64,000 bases of DNA, from contig NC_087070.1 in the NCBI RefSeq assembly GCF_963678635.1, forward strand, positions 9,396,539 through 9,460,538. The letters are read 5' to 3'. Positions 37,778 to 50,045 of the stretch are shown here, one piece after another. Below the pieces are notes generated by a model. It worked only from the letters and a program-made list of their open reading frames with translations, did not search any database and was not told the origin of the DNA. The number at the start of each line of letters is the position of its first letter. The first letter of the stretch is position 1. A program made the translations under genes and the position numbers. This DNA comes from Symsagittifera roscoffensis (taxonomy: Eukaryota > Xenacoelomorpha > Acoela > Convolutidae).

Positions 37778-40240
37778 CTCGACAGTAAAACGATATTTTA
37801 TTGAAAAAACTATCAATTAACCAAACAATTTCATTTGTCTCTACGACAGGTTTGTTTCAGGAAAACTTTTGCTAAAATCTCAATAACTTCTTTGTCAGAG
37901 GAAAACTTAGCCATCAAAAATTTTGTTTGAATTTTGTTTTCAAACTATATCTTAAGATAGAATCAAGCAAAAAACTCTCAAGTTTAGGCGATTATGAGAA
38001 ACTTATAGGAACTTTTGCTTCCATGTTATGATGATTAGAGTAACTTTTTATAGAGTCTAGAGGATTTAGGTGAACTTTTCATGAAGCAATTATGCCTTGG
38101 AGCCGAATACAAAAGATAGTTTTTCGATTAATTGATAGTTTTTCCACTAAGTTATCTGTTCAGTGCTGAAAACCATGAAACAGAGTTTTCTTTGGTAAAG
38201 GTTAGGTGAATCACCTATCAATTGTCTGCTTTCATGTTACAGAATTACTCAAATGCTCTCCAACACTGCCTCATTGATAAGTTTAGGATGATAATTGCGA
38301 TTAAAAGTTTGTCTAGATTTGTTAAGATTGAAAATATCCTTGTACGGACAATTCAGCAAAAGATGTGAAAATTATCAGAAAATGTTTTGGTTTGCTCAAG
38401 ATAGAATTAGGTTGGATTCTTGTTGTTTTTTGTACAAAAATTTCTTTCATCTCCAAGAATAGAAATTAAATAAAACTTATCTTTGAATTATTTCACGAAT
38501 TTTCAAAAAAATTTTTGGAATTTAATCAAAAAAAATGATGTTCTGTATCAAGTTGATATCTTCATCAAAAAAAAAATTGTTAAAAAATATATGTATATGA
38601 TGGATATACGAGGTTGAAGAGGATGAAAAAACTCAAGTTTTGTGCAAACATTGTCACCATTGATTTATAATGATACCAAGCACCATACAGATTGGTATCA
38701 ACAGCACTCTACTGATACACGTACTATACTACCACTTAGATCATGCGCACCCCAATTTTTGTACCATTTTCCTATCATGGTACTTACTTGAACCCTTATC
38801 ATTCCCTATCTTATTACCTTATAGGCTCTGACCCAGTTTTAATACATAACTTGGAGGACCGCATCTCCACAGTTTATCATAAAACATGGGGTCCTCCTTT
38901 TTTGCCCTTGTCTATTTTAAGTTTTTATTAAAAAATGTTGTTAGTTTTTTTTTCGTGGGAAGTGGCTGCAAGCTGTTATAAAGAAAAGCATAATTTTTGC
39001 CTGCTTAATTATTGTTCAATAAAACTTTGAACGTACATACACCAAACTCGACAGTAAAACGATATTTTATTGAAAAAACTATCAATTAACCAAACAATTT
39101 CATTTGTCTCTACGGCAGGTTTATTTCAGAAAAATTTTTGCTAAAATCTCAATAATTTCTTTGTTGTTGGAAAACTTAGCAATCAAAAATTTTGTTTGAA
39201 TTTTGTTTTCAACTATAGCTTAAGATAGAATCAAGCAAAAAACTCTCAAGTTTAGGCGATTATGAGAAACTTATAGGAACTTTTGTTTCCATGTTTTGAT
39301 AATCAGAGTAATTTTTTATAGAGTCTAGAGGATTTAGGTGAATTTTCTTTGAAGTAACTATGCCTTGGAGCCGAATACAAAAGATCGATTAATTGATAGT
39401 TTTTCCACTAAGTTATCATTTTAGTGCTGAAAACCATGAAACAGAGTTTTCATTGGTAAAGGTTAGGTGAACCACCTATCAATTGTCTGCTTTCATGTCA
39501 CAGAATTACTCAAGTGCTCACCAACACTGCCTCATTGATAAGTTTAGGATGATAATTGTGATTACAATTTTGTCCAGATTTGTTAAGATTGAAAAAATCC
39601 TTGTACGACAATTCAGTAAAAGTTGTGAAAATTATCAGAAAATGTTTTGGTTTGCTCAAGATAGAATTAAGTTGGATTCTTGTTGTTTTTTGTACAAAAA
39701 TTTCTTTAATGTCCAAGAAGAGAAAGTAATTTAAACTTATCATTGAATTACTTCACGAATTTTCAAAAACTCTTTTTGAATTTAATCAAAAAAATTGATG
39801 TTCTTTATCAAGTTGATATCTTCATCAAAAAAAAATGTTAAACTTATATTTATATGATGGATATACGAGGTTGAAGAGGATGAAAAAACTCAACTTTTGT
39901 GCAAACATTTTCACCATTAATTTATCATGATACCAAGCACCATACAGATTGGTATCACCAGCACTCTACTGATACACATACTATACTACCACTTAGATCA
40001 TGCGCACCCCAATTTTTGTACCATTTTCCTAACATGGTACTTACTTAAACCCTTATCATTCCCTATCTTATTACTTTGTAGGCTCTGACCCAGTTTTAAG
40101 AAATAACTTGGAGGACCGGATCTCCACAATTTATCATAAAACGCGGAGTCCTCCTTTTTTGCACTTGCCTATTTTAAGTTTTTATTAAAAAAGGTTGTTA
40201 GTTTTTTTTTTCGCGGGAGGGGGCTGCAAGCTGTTAAAAT
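37778..40240. repeat. 1.27-kb tandem duplication (two copies)
   Basis: Copy 1 runs 37,778-38,960 and copy 2 39,047-40,240 (offset 1,269). Each starts CTCGACAGTAAAACGATATT and includes GATACCAAGCACCATACAGA-TTGGTATCA, then GATCATGCGCACCCCAATTT, ending near a T-rich TTTTTTTTTCG(T/C)GGGA. Similarity is about 95% by eye. Small ORFs inside have no recognisable product. GGTATC(A) words around 38,675-38,715 form small inverted repeats. Confidence 0.85.
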
Positions 40241-43200
40241 GAAAAGCATAATTTTTGCCTGCTTAATTCCTGTTCATTAATACTTTTAACGTACATTTAC
40301 TCCTTCCAATTCTATTTAAAAAACTCTTCTTGGCTTTTTTCAGGATTGCTGTTTTTAACGCCTTCTTTTTTTCTAGTTCGCAAAGTAGTTTTTTTTTGGT
40401 CTGAAAATCCCCAGAAAACGGTTACCTTAAAAACAGTTGTCGTACTAATTGTCGGTCACAACTAGCGGTCACTTTCTTAAAATAGACAATATGGATAAGG
40501 GCTGCAATCTTTGAAATTTGAATGTGGAATTTTTTGATGCAACCTAGAACTTCAAATAACAGAGGGTTGTCTCCATATTGCAGTGCTTCAAACAATATGT
40601 GCTACAAATGATTCTAAGAGAGAGCGAGAAATATCGAGTAAAACATATATAGTCCTATGTGGCTTAAAAAACTTAATAATGTTTAACCAAAAAATATTTT
40701 AGAACGCGAGTGTTAAGTATTTACAACAACTTGACGTTAAAAAAAAGTTTTATTACGTTAAAAACTTTTTTGGGGGTTGAATCAATCATAATAAATTCGC
40801 AAAGAGAGCCTGCCGACTTCGATTAAAGAAGGGAAATCTGAAAAGGCGAGTTTTTCTTTGAACACGTGATGCCAGATTTAACGTTTTTAGCAAAAGATGG
40901 TCCTACCGTTTAGTTCGGTTGTAATACTTAAATAGGCTAGTCATCCAAAATTTGATATAGAAAGCTCATAATTTCGGAAGAAGTTCTGAAAGCTGAAAAA
41001 AAAAGATTTTTTTTTACCACGAAGGCTTAAGGTTTGGCGCTAGATCATACCCTAAAAAAGATATAGAAAAGGAACGTACGTTCTTATGGACTCCACAGGC
41101 AAAAAAATAGAACAAAACTCTTTCCTAGTGATGAATGGTATTTGGACACAAACACAAAACATAGAATTAGAGCTAAACTGAAAAAACTTAAAAAATTTTC
41201 TTCTCTATGGAAAAATGCTGTTCACAAAATTATAGTCAATGAGTTTTAGGCAAGGAAAAAAATTTAATCAAATATCTAGTCGTATATCAAAAACATGCCT
41301 ACGGGAGTTTTATTGGCTTTTCAAAACAAACATTTACAACTAGAACACTTATAGCTTCATTTTTTGTCACTAATTCCGTTTTAAAAAGATTCAACTTCTT
41401 GTCAATATTTCTTTTCATAAATTTTTTTTAAAATTCACTCCAAGTGACAAAATATTCATTTTGGGAACAGTTAAAACAAGTGTTCCAGGTAGAACCTTTT
41501 TGTTCATTTTCTGCTTGTGATCAAAATTCTTGGCTGCAGAAACTTGTAGGTTGTTCTCTTATATCAAAAAAACTGTGAAAAATTTGGTGCATACTATGTT
41601 TTCACAAATTTTTTGATATAAAAAATTGTCAAGTTTCTGAAGCACAGATTTTCTATCGCAAATAAAACGAAAATGAAAGCTTAAAAATAAGTATTTTACT
41701 TTTCAGCGAAAAACAAAAGTAAAACATTTTGTACAATTTGAGGGACGCAGCATGTTCAGACCTAAAAATGAAATTGGATCTTTTGATCATTTTGATAGTT
41801 TTCTTCTCGAATCAACAGAGACATACGAAGCAGTATACCCCAAAAAATGTGAGCAGTTTTTTGACACTATTTGAGATCGCTCACGAAAAAATTGAACTGA
41901 TCAGCTTAAAAAGAGGGAATTATTTTTACATTTAAAAACCAAAGCGGAACCAGAATATCTAGGCTCAGAAACGTTTAATTTTTTTTTTTCGTGTAAAATT
42001 TTTGTTAACCATTTCCAAAACATCTGTAACTGTGTGACTTTTATTTCAACACCTGACAACCATGAAAATCGGTTTTAAAAGACTTAAAGTTTTTGCTCAA
42101 AATTAAATTAATCAATTGAGTTGCCATGAGTTATTTCAAGAAACAAAAAAGCTCAAAAAATCTGTCAACTCACTTTTTTCATAAAGCAAATCAACTAAAT
42201 TAATCTCAAAATTTTGATATAACAGCACCAGAAAAAACCAATTAAAGAATTTTTTAATAACTTGAAAATATAGAGGCCAAAATTAAGTTTGAGTCTCAAA
42301 ACAATTGGTTGCTCAAACCGCTGAATCAGAAAAAAAGGAACTGATGAAAACAAGTTAAAAACGAAACCACAAAATCAAACCTGTATGTATACGAGATTTC
42401 TTATTTCTTTAACATCCTTTAGATCAATTTGAAAAAAGCACTGCTAACTTCAATTTTCGTTACCAAAATTTAACCAATATTTAACGGGCTTTTCTAACTG
42501 ACGTACTTTTTTAAGTCAAAAAAGAGATAGATCAAATTGTTTTGGGAGAATTGTTGTCAAATTTACTCCTTCCTGAAGTTCAAACAAATGATACTAAGGC
42601 AACTAGGAAACCCTTCCTAAATTTTTAAAAAGTCTTTTGCCTATAACAGTCAAGTCTGAAGGCGAGAAAATTGGCATATCGTCTCTGGTGATACTGGTGC
42701 TTTCTTCCGCAGAGCCTGGAGAAAAGATTTATCACTTGAAATTAGTCCAACGATTTGAAGGCTTCTCTCCAGTTATGTATTTCATGCATTGTAATTTGAT
42801 GAGCAACGGTACGGTGATGGGATATTGTGCTCTTAATAACTTTCACTTTGAAATTTATACTAGAATTCATCATTACTTTAGAAGTATCAATAGGACTCGT
42901 AGAAATTTCAGTAATCAATTTTCTGTCACCATACTTTTTTTCAAATGTTCAATTTGAAATGGGGAGCTGTTTAAATCAAACGCATTCCAATTTCAATTTG
43001 GGTTGAAAAAATGTAAAAGTGCCTGTTTTTCTTCAAATTGAAGATTAAATTCAGATTATTAGTTCCATAGTTCCTGCTTGTGATAGCAATATCTCTACTA
43101 GTTTGTTGTAAAAATGCTACCTTTGACCCCGATAAGTTGCCAATAGACTGCTTAAACAAGTAGGAATTTGGTCTCTTCTTATGTTCTCAATATCGGAATC

Positions 43201-45984
43201 TATGTTTCCACAACAATTGAGAGATAACAAATGTATCAAGTTTCTGGAGCAAAAGACATCAGAGAAAACAAAAGTAAAAACGACGTATACTCCGAAGCAT
43301 GTATAGTCCGATAAAGAGAGTTTGAAGCTTTATCTTTTAATCTTTTTTTCTCAAGTCAGCAGAGACATACGAAGCAGTATATCCCAAAAAACTCTGAGCA
43401 GTTTTATTTGCAATATATTAGGTCATTCACGAAAAAATTTATAATAAAATTAAAGAGCATCCAATTTGAAAGTTCAAAGTGTTCAAGCTAAAGGAACACC
43501 AAAACTTGACTGAAATTTTTCAAAGGCAAAAGGAGGATGCCTACGTATATCTGTAAATTAAAGAACAAAAATCCGGGAAAATAAAAAAAGTAGCATTGAA
43601 AATATTTGGTTTTCAAGCAAAATTATTATCTTTCCATTTCCATTTAGAATAAACTCTTTTTGGCTTTTTTCAGGATTGTTGTTTTTAACGCCTTCAATCA
43701 ATCCTTCTCGTTTTCTATTTCGCAAAATATTTTTTTGTTCTGAAAATTCCCAGAAAACGGTTACTTTAAAAACAGTTGTCGTCCTAATTGCCGGTCACTA
43801 CTTGTGGTCAATTTTTTGAAATAAAGCAAAAATAGTCTATATGGTTGAGGGCTGTAATCTTTGAAGTCTAAATATTGATTTTTTTCTATGCAACGTGAAA
43901 CTTCAAATAACAGACGGTTCTCCTATCTTGCAGTACTTTGAACAACATGTGTTTCAAATGATTCTAAGACAGCGCGAGAAAAATCGGGTAAAATAAATAG
44001 TCACGTGTGGCTTAAAAAACTTGTTAATGGTTAACCAAAAAATCTTCTTGGAAAGCGAGTGTTAAGTCTTTACTACAAGTTGAAGTTAAGTTGACAAAAT
44101 ATTCAGTTTGTGAAGTGTTAAAACAAATGCTCCTTAATGCTATATAACTGTTTTTTGCATATTGTTTAGATTATAAGACTCCAAATGTAAAAAGACACCT
44201 TTTTATCTTTGAAACAAAACTATCGGAAGAATTTTAAAAAAATACAAACTCCTTTTGTAGGCCTAAACACGCTTCATCCCTCAATTTTTGCACGATATAA
44301 TATTTTGTTTTTCTCTGAAAAAACGAATACTTATTTTCGAAGCTTTCATTTTTCGTTCATTTTTTGCTTGCGATAGAAATTTGTTGCTGCAGTAACTTTT
44401 AGGTTGTTCTCTTATATCAAAAAAGCTAAGAAAAATTTGTTACATACGTTTCTGAAGCAAAGTTTTTCTATCGCAAACAAAGTGAAAAGTGAAAGCTCAA
44501 AAAATAAGTGTTCATTTTTTCAGCGAAAACAAAAGCAAATCAACGTGTACATTTTGAGGGATGCAGCATGTTCCGGCCTAAAAAAGAGTTTAGTTATTTG
44601 ATAATTTTTGTCTCGAATCAACAGAGACATACGAAGCAGAATACCCCAAAAAGTTGTGAGTAAAAATTTTAGACCGATCACGAAAAACATGAACGTATTT
44701 GAAGATAACTCTGGCTTTCGTTAAATCAAACATCATTGAACTTAAGCTTAAGATTACGTGGAGTGAAAATTAAAAGGCCCTGGCCTTTTATATGAGCCTA
44801 TTATAACAATATTTACAAATCATATATAGTTTTTTTGCGAATAAGAACATTTCAAGAAAAACCGAATATTAATTTGAACTGATCAGAACCTACGTTTACA
44901 CAACAATTGAGAGATAAAAAAATATATATCAAGTTTCTGGAGCAAAAGACTTCAGAGAAAAACAAAAGTACAACGACGTATACGTTTTGAGACAGCATGT
45001 AAAGTCCTATGAAGAGCGTTTGAAGCTTTCTCTTTCAACTTTTTTTTCTCAACTCAGCATACGAAGCAGTACATACGAAGCAGTACATCCCAAAAAACTC
45101 TGAGCAGTTTTATTTGCAATATGCTAGGTCATTCAGGAAAAACATATTAAATTTGAAGAGCACCCAATTTTAAAAGTATAAAGTGTTCAAGCTAAAGGAT
45201 CACCAAAACTTGACTGAAAATTTTCAAAGGCAAAAGGAGGATGCTTACGTATATCTATAAAGTGAAGAAGAAAAATCCATGAAAATGAAAGAACTAGCAT
45301 TGACAAGATTTGGTTTTTAAGCAAAAATATTGTTTTTCCATTTACATTGTTGTCCATTTACATTGTTTTTCCATTTACAATTCTTTTCGGCTTTTTTCAG
45401 GATTGTTGTTTTTAACGCCTTCAATCAATCCTTGTCGTTTTCTATTTCGCAAAATATTTTTTGGTGCGAAAGTCCCCAGAAAACGGTTACCTTACAAATT
45501 TTTCTAAATGCCGGTCACTACTAGCGATCAGTTTTTTGCAATACAAAGAAAATTAGTCTATATAAGGAAGGGCTGCAAAATTTGAAATCTAATTGTTGAG
45601 TTTTTTAATACAACTTAAAAAATAATTAACAGACTATTTTCTCTAAAATGCAGTAATTCGAACATATGTGTGCTTCGGCTACCGGCTCCGAATTAAAGAA
45701 GGAGAGTCTGAAAGAGAGAGATTTTTTAAAACTTGTGACTACCAGAACTAACCTTCTTTGCCAAACATTAGTCCCAAAACTCAAATTAATTTAAAAAAGA
45801 AAAATGCTAAACACGCAAAGTTTTTAATAGAAAGCGTGCAGAAACCATAATTTCGGGTTTTTTCCCGTGCCGTACTTTTCTTAAAATTTCACGTCTGATC
45901 TTACAATTGTCAGACACTAGCTGTTCTCCAGCCCTGTGCATATCTGTTTCAGATGTGATCATTTCTGCTGTTTGCAGACCCTAC
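40241..45984. repeat. Dispersed/tandem repeat cluster, non-coding
   Basis: A block GGCTTTTTTCAGGATTG-TGTTTTTAACGCCTTC followed by CCCAGAAAACGGTTACCTTA and CCGGTCAC begins near 40,332, 43,659 and 45,390. A second landmark, GAGACATACGAAGCAG-ATACCCCAAAAA, recurs near 41,818, 43,367, 44,628 and 45,075. A third, GGAAAAATGCTGTTCA-AAA, links 41,210 with 51,990 and 53,500. No ORF here has gene-like content; the one at 42,637-42,957 lacks recognisable motifs. Confidence 0.65.
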
Positions 45985-46405
45985 TTATGCATATTTGACT
46001 ATAGCTGAACATACATGACTATATCTGGTCAGACATGACTATACCTGTTCAGATTTGACTATGCCTAGTCAGAAATGAATATATAACTGTGTCAGAAATG
46101 ACTATAATTGGTCAGACATGACTATACCTGTTCAGACATGACTATACCAGGTCAGACGTGACTATACCTGGTCAGAAATGACTATACCTGAACAGACATG
46201 GCTGTACATGGTCAGACATGACTATACCTGTTCAGACATGACTATACCTGGTTCAAAATGACTATACCTGAAACAGAAATGATTATACCTGAATCAGAGT
46301 AGATTATACCTCGTCAGACGTGACTATACCTGGTCAGAAAGGACTATAACTGAGTCAGAAATGACTATAACTGTTCAGACATAACTATATCTGTTCAGAC
46401 TTGAC
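45985..46405. repeat. About 20-bp tandem array (TCAGACATGACTATACCTG)
   Basis: Roughly 20 imperfect units of TCAGACATGACTATACCTGG-type sequence, with variants (GAAATG, TTTGAC, ATATCTG). Unit spacing is 19-22 bp and there are no unique spacers, so it is a minisatellite, not a CRISPR array. Confidence 0.85.
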
Positions 46406-46685
46406 GCAGATGGTTATAACGCAGATGGCGATAATGCAGAAACGCAGATGGTTATAATGTAGTTCACTGTAGTTTTCTGATAGAATTACTAGCCGGCAGG
46501 GTGTTTTGATAAGGCAAAGAATTATAACGACTGCGTATTTTTAATTATTTACCTTGATCTTGTATCAATTGTTTCGGGAGCGACCTAGCTTTCAATGCAA
46601 TAGGTAGTTTGAAAATTTTATGGTCCGAGCTGTTGTTTCTTTGTTGTGTCTGGGGCATGTAGGAAAAAGCTCCTTTGTTTTAGTT
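46406..46685. promoter_or_regulatory. Upstream of U2 fragment, possible snRNA promoter
   Basis: The 250 bases before the U2 start are not repetitive and are relatively GC-balanced (for example GTTTCGGGAGCGACCTAGC near 46,568). In a real U2 gene the proximal sequence element would lie about 50-70 bp upstream of 46,686, i.e. around 46,615-46,635. I cannot identify it without knowing the host consensus. Confidence 0.3.
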
Positions 46686-46714
46686 ATCGCTTCTCGGCCT
46701 TTTGTCTAAGATCA
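46686..46714 (+). ncRNA. Truncated U2 snRNA 5' end
   Basis: ATCGCTTCTCGGCCTTTTGT then CTAAGATCA matches the near-universal first 29 nt of U2 snRNA, with one substitution (position 20 G to T). Position 30 onwards, including the branch-site recognition sequence GTAGTA, is replaced by unrelated DNA leading into a non-LTR retrotransposon ORF. So it is a broken U2 gene or pseudogene interrupted after nt 29. Confidence 0.85.
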
Positions 46715-46742
46715 TGTTCGATTATGTTTTTAATTAACAACA

Positions 46743-49575
46743 ATGCTCGCATTTAGGGGCACGATTGCCCGAGTGCCATTTCCCACGATTTTGCCCCTGA
46801 GGCGCACCGATTACGATGCGGCCATCAAGGAAGCGTCTTTTAAACGCGATATCATCCGCCATGCAAAGAAGAGATTTTTTATAGATCTGGATAACGTTCT
46901 GTGTGAGTGCAAATTCTGTAATAAAGCCTTTCCAGATCGAAAAAAAGCCACAACGCATCAGGTGACTCACTTCAAGGATCCTTCATTTGAGATCAAAACC
47001 TACACGTGCAGTTCCTGCAATCGAGCATTTGCCACCGAGCAGCCACACGCGTCAATAGAAAGTAGCCCGTCCAATTGAACGGGACAGATGATCTCTATCT
47101 TCATCCACACGAGGATTTCAGCAACCAGTCCCGTTCACGAAAATTTCAATGCCGAAGAATGGTTGGATACGCTCATTCCCGCCAAACCCAAGAAGTCAAG
47201 AAAACAGCATTCTATGCAGAGTAGGCAATAACAGTGGCAGAGATCCAAAAACTGTACTGCACTAACAAGAAGAGAGCCTTAGAGTACTTTGTGGGGCCCC
47301 AAACAATTCTCTGCAGAAGTCTCAAATGACCGTCCAACTCGGCTCAAAACCAGTAACTCTCACCTCCAGTACCAAACCTGTAGAAGCACTGCTGGAGAGA
47401 CAGAGAAGCACTGTCGCGACCCTTCTCCGAACAAGAACTAAAAGCAACCCCTGATCACGCATCATCTGCTCCTGGCCCCGATGAATGGACCTACGCTAAT
47501 TTGGCTCAGTTAGAAGGTTTCGTGACTAGCCTTTACGTCCGGTTTGGTCCAGTTAGCAGCTTCAGGGGCTACGCCTGATAGATGGAGGAATTACGAAAAT
47601 CTACTTCTGTTTAAAAAGCCCAACGAATTTCAAGAGGGAATGGATAAGGACCTAAAAAATGTTCGCCCTATAGCGCTATCAAACGTGACATACAAACTTC
47701 TCACGTCAATGGTCTGCAAACTACTATCCTCATGGCTCGAGAAGAACAATGGCATCTCCCACAGGCAGCGAGCTGTCTTTTTCAGAAAAAGCGTCATGGA
47801 GAACATGCTTATCTTAACTGAGTACTTACGCTCCGAGAAAGGTGTTCTCTATCTTGACCTTAGCGATGCGTTCAACAGTGTGGAACACTCAACTATTACC
47901 GGAGCTCTACAAAAAGTGCCCAGAATGAATTATAAAAATCATACAGTCCGTTTACACAGATTGTAATTTACAGCCTACCGACCTATCAATCAGAATAATA
48001 TGTGACCCAGTGAACGTTTCCAGAGGTGTTAGACAAAGCTACCCACTCAGTGCACTATTATTTAATGTGGTCCTTGATCCAGTTTTCAGGAGTGGAGAGA
48101 TGGCATCTTCTTCCTGCTTGGGCTGCAGAAACTAGTTGACAGCGCCAATTCACTGGGCTTTACCTTTAACACTGCCAAATGCGGAGCTGCAAACAATCCC
48201 ATACCACTCACCATCAGATACCAATTGGTATCACTGCTGACCGAAGAAAGAGCCTTCAAGTATCTTGGAACGACAGTATCCCCGTCAATGGTTAGAGGAC
48301 ACGAGTTCTGCTTCAAGAGAGCTTCGGCCTTAGTGCAGCTAGTAGAAGATTCTCAGCTCTCCCCTATGCAAAATTTACATGCTCTCAGGACTAAGATCAC
48401 TTCTATGTTATACCATCTGCTAGAAAATTCATATATTGATCAGAACCAACTCCATAGGATGAACCGATCACTGCGAAAGATGCCAAAACGCATCCTTTGT
48501 CTATATGTGAAAGCAACTACTGCGTACATCAACTTGAACAGTTTTTACGGAGGACCTGGACTTCCTGATTTGGTCCTGAAAAAAGCTAAGATGACACTGA
48601 AATCTTTCGTCAATGCTTTTGATATCAACGACTCTATGGGAACGCTCACCCTGAAATTGCTTTTACATGGATCATCTGATGAAGAGATTGTACGCTTAAT
48701 TAACCAAAATAAGAAAGCTGGACTCTCGGAGATCGCAAAAGAAACTTCTCTAGCCCTGCAACGAATTCGCAAGTACTTGAACCTGAAGATCAAATGGAAC
48801 TGCATAATGACAGGTTGATTATGCAACTTGCAGTTATCAGCTATCGAAACCCAATGGCCAACGCTAAACTTCCTACTCACAAAAAGGAGTCTTGCATCCT
48901 TATTAGAGGCCCGAGACCAAGGTTGTTGCTGGAAGTTCCTCGGATCATTGCATATTGCGACTAAGGCGAGATATAGTTTCTACACCAAAGTCTATGATTG
49001 GCGGTTCATTCATCGTGCAAGGCTGTACCTCACCGCTCTACGCGGAGCAATCACGTGGTGTAGAAAAGAAAACTCGACCTGCGCCCGCTGCCAATTGACT
49101 CAGGATACACTCAATCCTGTGATCAATAATCGTCCAGTGAACCGTAAGCCAGTGATAAACAGACACGACCAGGCGTGGAATCTCATTAAATCAAGTATTC
49201 CTGCTCATTAGTAACGATTTGGGAATCTGCAGCCCGAACTAATTGTCCAAAATAATGAAATCCAGACAACCCTCATCCTCAATATCAAAATTTCAGCAGA
49301 GGCCACAGAAACCCAAGAACAGCGCGACACTGACATGGCAACCAAAAATGAGGCACTGAGTTGTGCCTTCAAGATTTACGGCCACGAAACTTCTGTCCAT
49401 ACTGTTCAACTTGGAGCCCTAGGAAGTGTTCGACGATGCACATGAACCTTTCTCGAACAACTGCTCAACTCAAGAAGACAAAGCAACACCCTTGTGAGGA
49501 AATTGGCAAACCAAATTGTCCACCATGCACTGAACGTTGCAGTTGGACACATCATCGGAAACGCCCAAACTTATA
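46743..49575 (+). pseudogene. Decayed RT/restriction-like endonuclease protein
   Basis: N-terminal C2H2 finger CKFCNKAFPDRKKATTHQVT-H (46,910-46,975), then a second broken finger CSSCNRAF. RT: SSAPGPDEWTYANLAQ (47,460-47,510), NVRPIALSNVTYKLLTSMVC, YLDLSDAFNSVEHSTI (47,850-47,895), SRGVRQSYPLSALLFNVVLD (48,020-48,080). The YADD-type catalytic motif is absent: sequence jumps from FRSG (near 48,097) to LQKLVDSANSLGFTF. Thumb: KYLGTTVSPS to GGPGLPDLVL (48,255-48,575). CCHC: CARCQLTQDTLNPVINNRPV (49,082-49,141), where expected His and Cys are Pro and Arg. Endonuclease: ELIVQNNEI, ILNIKI (PD-D-type acids altered) and LGALGS (49,230-49,435). Frames shift at least five times. Confidence 0.85.
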
Positions 49576-49909
49576 AGACTGTGACCTACAAAATCAAATC
49601 TTCACCAAACGATCTCAAACATCCTCAAACATCTCAAATGTTGATCAGTTTCAATATAAACTAAGACTTTCATGCTTGCTATGATTTCAAAACTTTATTT
49701 TTACTGTTTTCATTGTTCCTTTAAACTCACCTGTGTTAGCGAATTTTGATTCTGAGGAATTAACTTTTTCATCTGTTCTTGTCAGTTTAATACCTGGCAT
49801 GCTGGGCATTGCCTGGCACCAATACTAAACTGATTTTTGCTTATCCAGTTAACACCGAAGCTTGCTTCAGTTGACTCACGAATTGTCCCGGTCTTACACT
49901 ACCATCATG
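49576..49909. other. Retrotransposon 3' region, non-coding
   Basis: Repeated almost identically at 54,348-54,674. Contains GCCTGGCACCAATACTAAAC and short direct repeats (CTGGCATGCTGGGCATTGCC). Probably 3' UTR of the element. Confidence 0.45.
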
Positions 49910-50045
49910 ATTTGTCTGATCATGTAATTTCATGCATGAGCATGTCTAGTGCAGGTATGATCATGTAAAGTCAAGTATGATCATGTCGCCTTCAGGTCTG
50001 ATCATGTAATTTGAGACATGAACATGTCTGGTCCACTCTTACTCA
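49910..50045. repeat. TGATCATGT short-unit array
   Basis: About six units spaced 22-27 bp containing (C/T)TGATCATGTAA or GAACATGTCTGG. An identical array occurs at 54,675-54,813. It resembles in style the TCAGACATGACTATACCTG array upstream of the U2 fragment. Confidence 0.7.

Larger units (their letters stand above)
46715..49915 (+). mobile_element. R2/NeSL-type non-LTR retrotransposon in U2, Utopia-like
   Basis: Directly downstream of the U2 fragment: zinc finger, reverse transcriptase, thumb, CCHC knuckle and restriction-like endonuclease remnants in the order of R2/NeSL-group elements. The Utopia lineage (NeSL clade) is known to target U2 snRNA genes, and this position fits. Several frameshifts and an internal deletion make it dead. 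The true 3' end is unclear because it runs into a duplicated repeat region; no U2 3' half was found. Confidence 0.75.

Noticed and set aside
42637..42957. A 106-codon plus-strand frame
   Set aside because: No recognisable motif, lies inside a repeat cluster and is not preserved in sister blocks.
45985..46405. CRISPR-like array
   Set aside because: Direct tandem units of about 20 bp with no spacers; a minisatellite.
46686..46900. Functional U2 snRNA gene
   Set aside because: Only the first 29 nt match; the branch-site recognition sequence, Sm site and 3' loops are absent.
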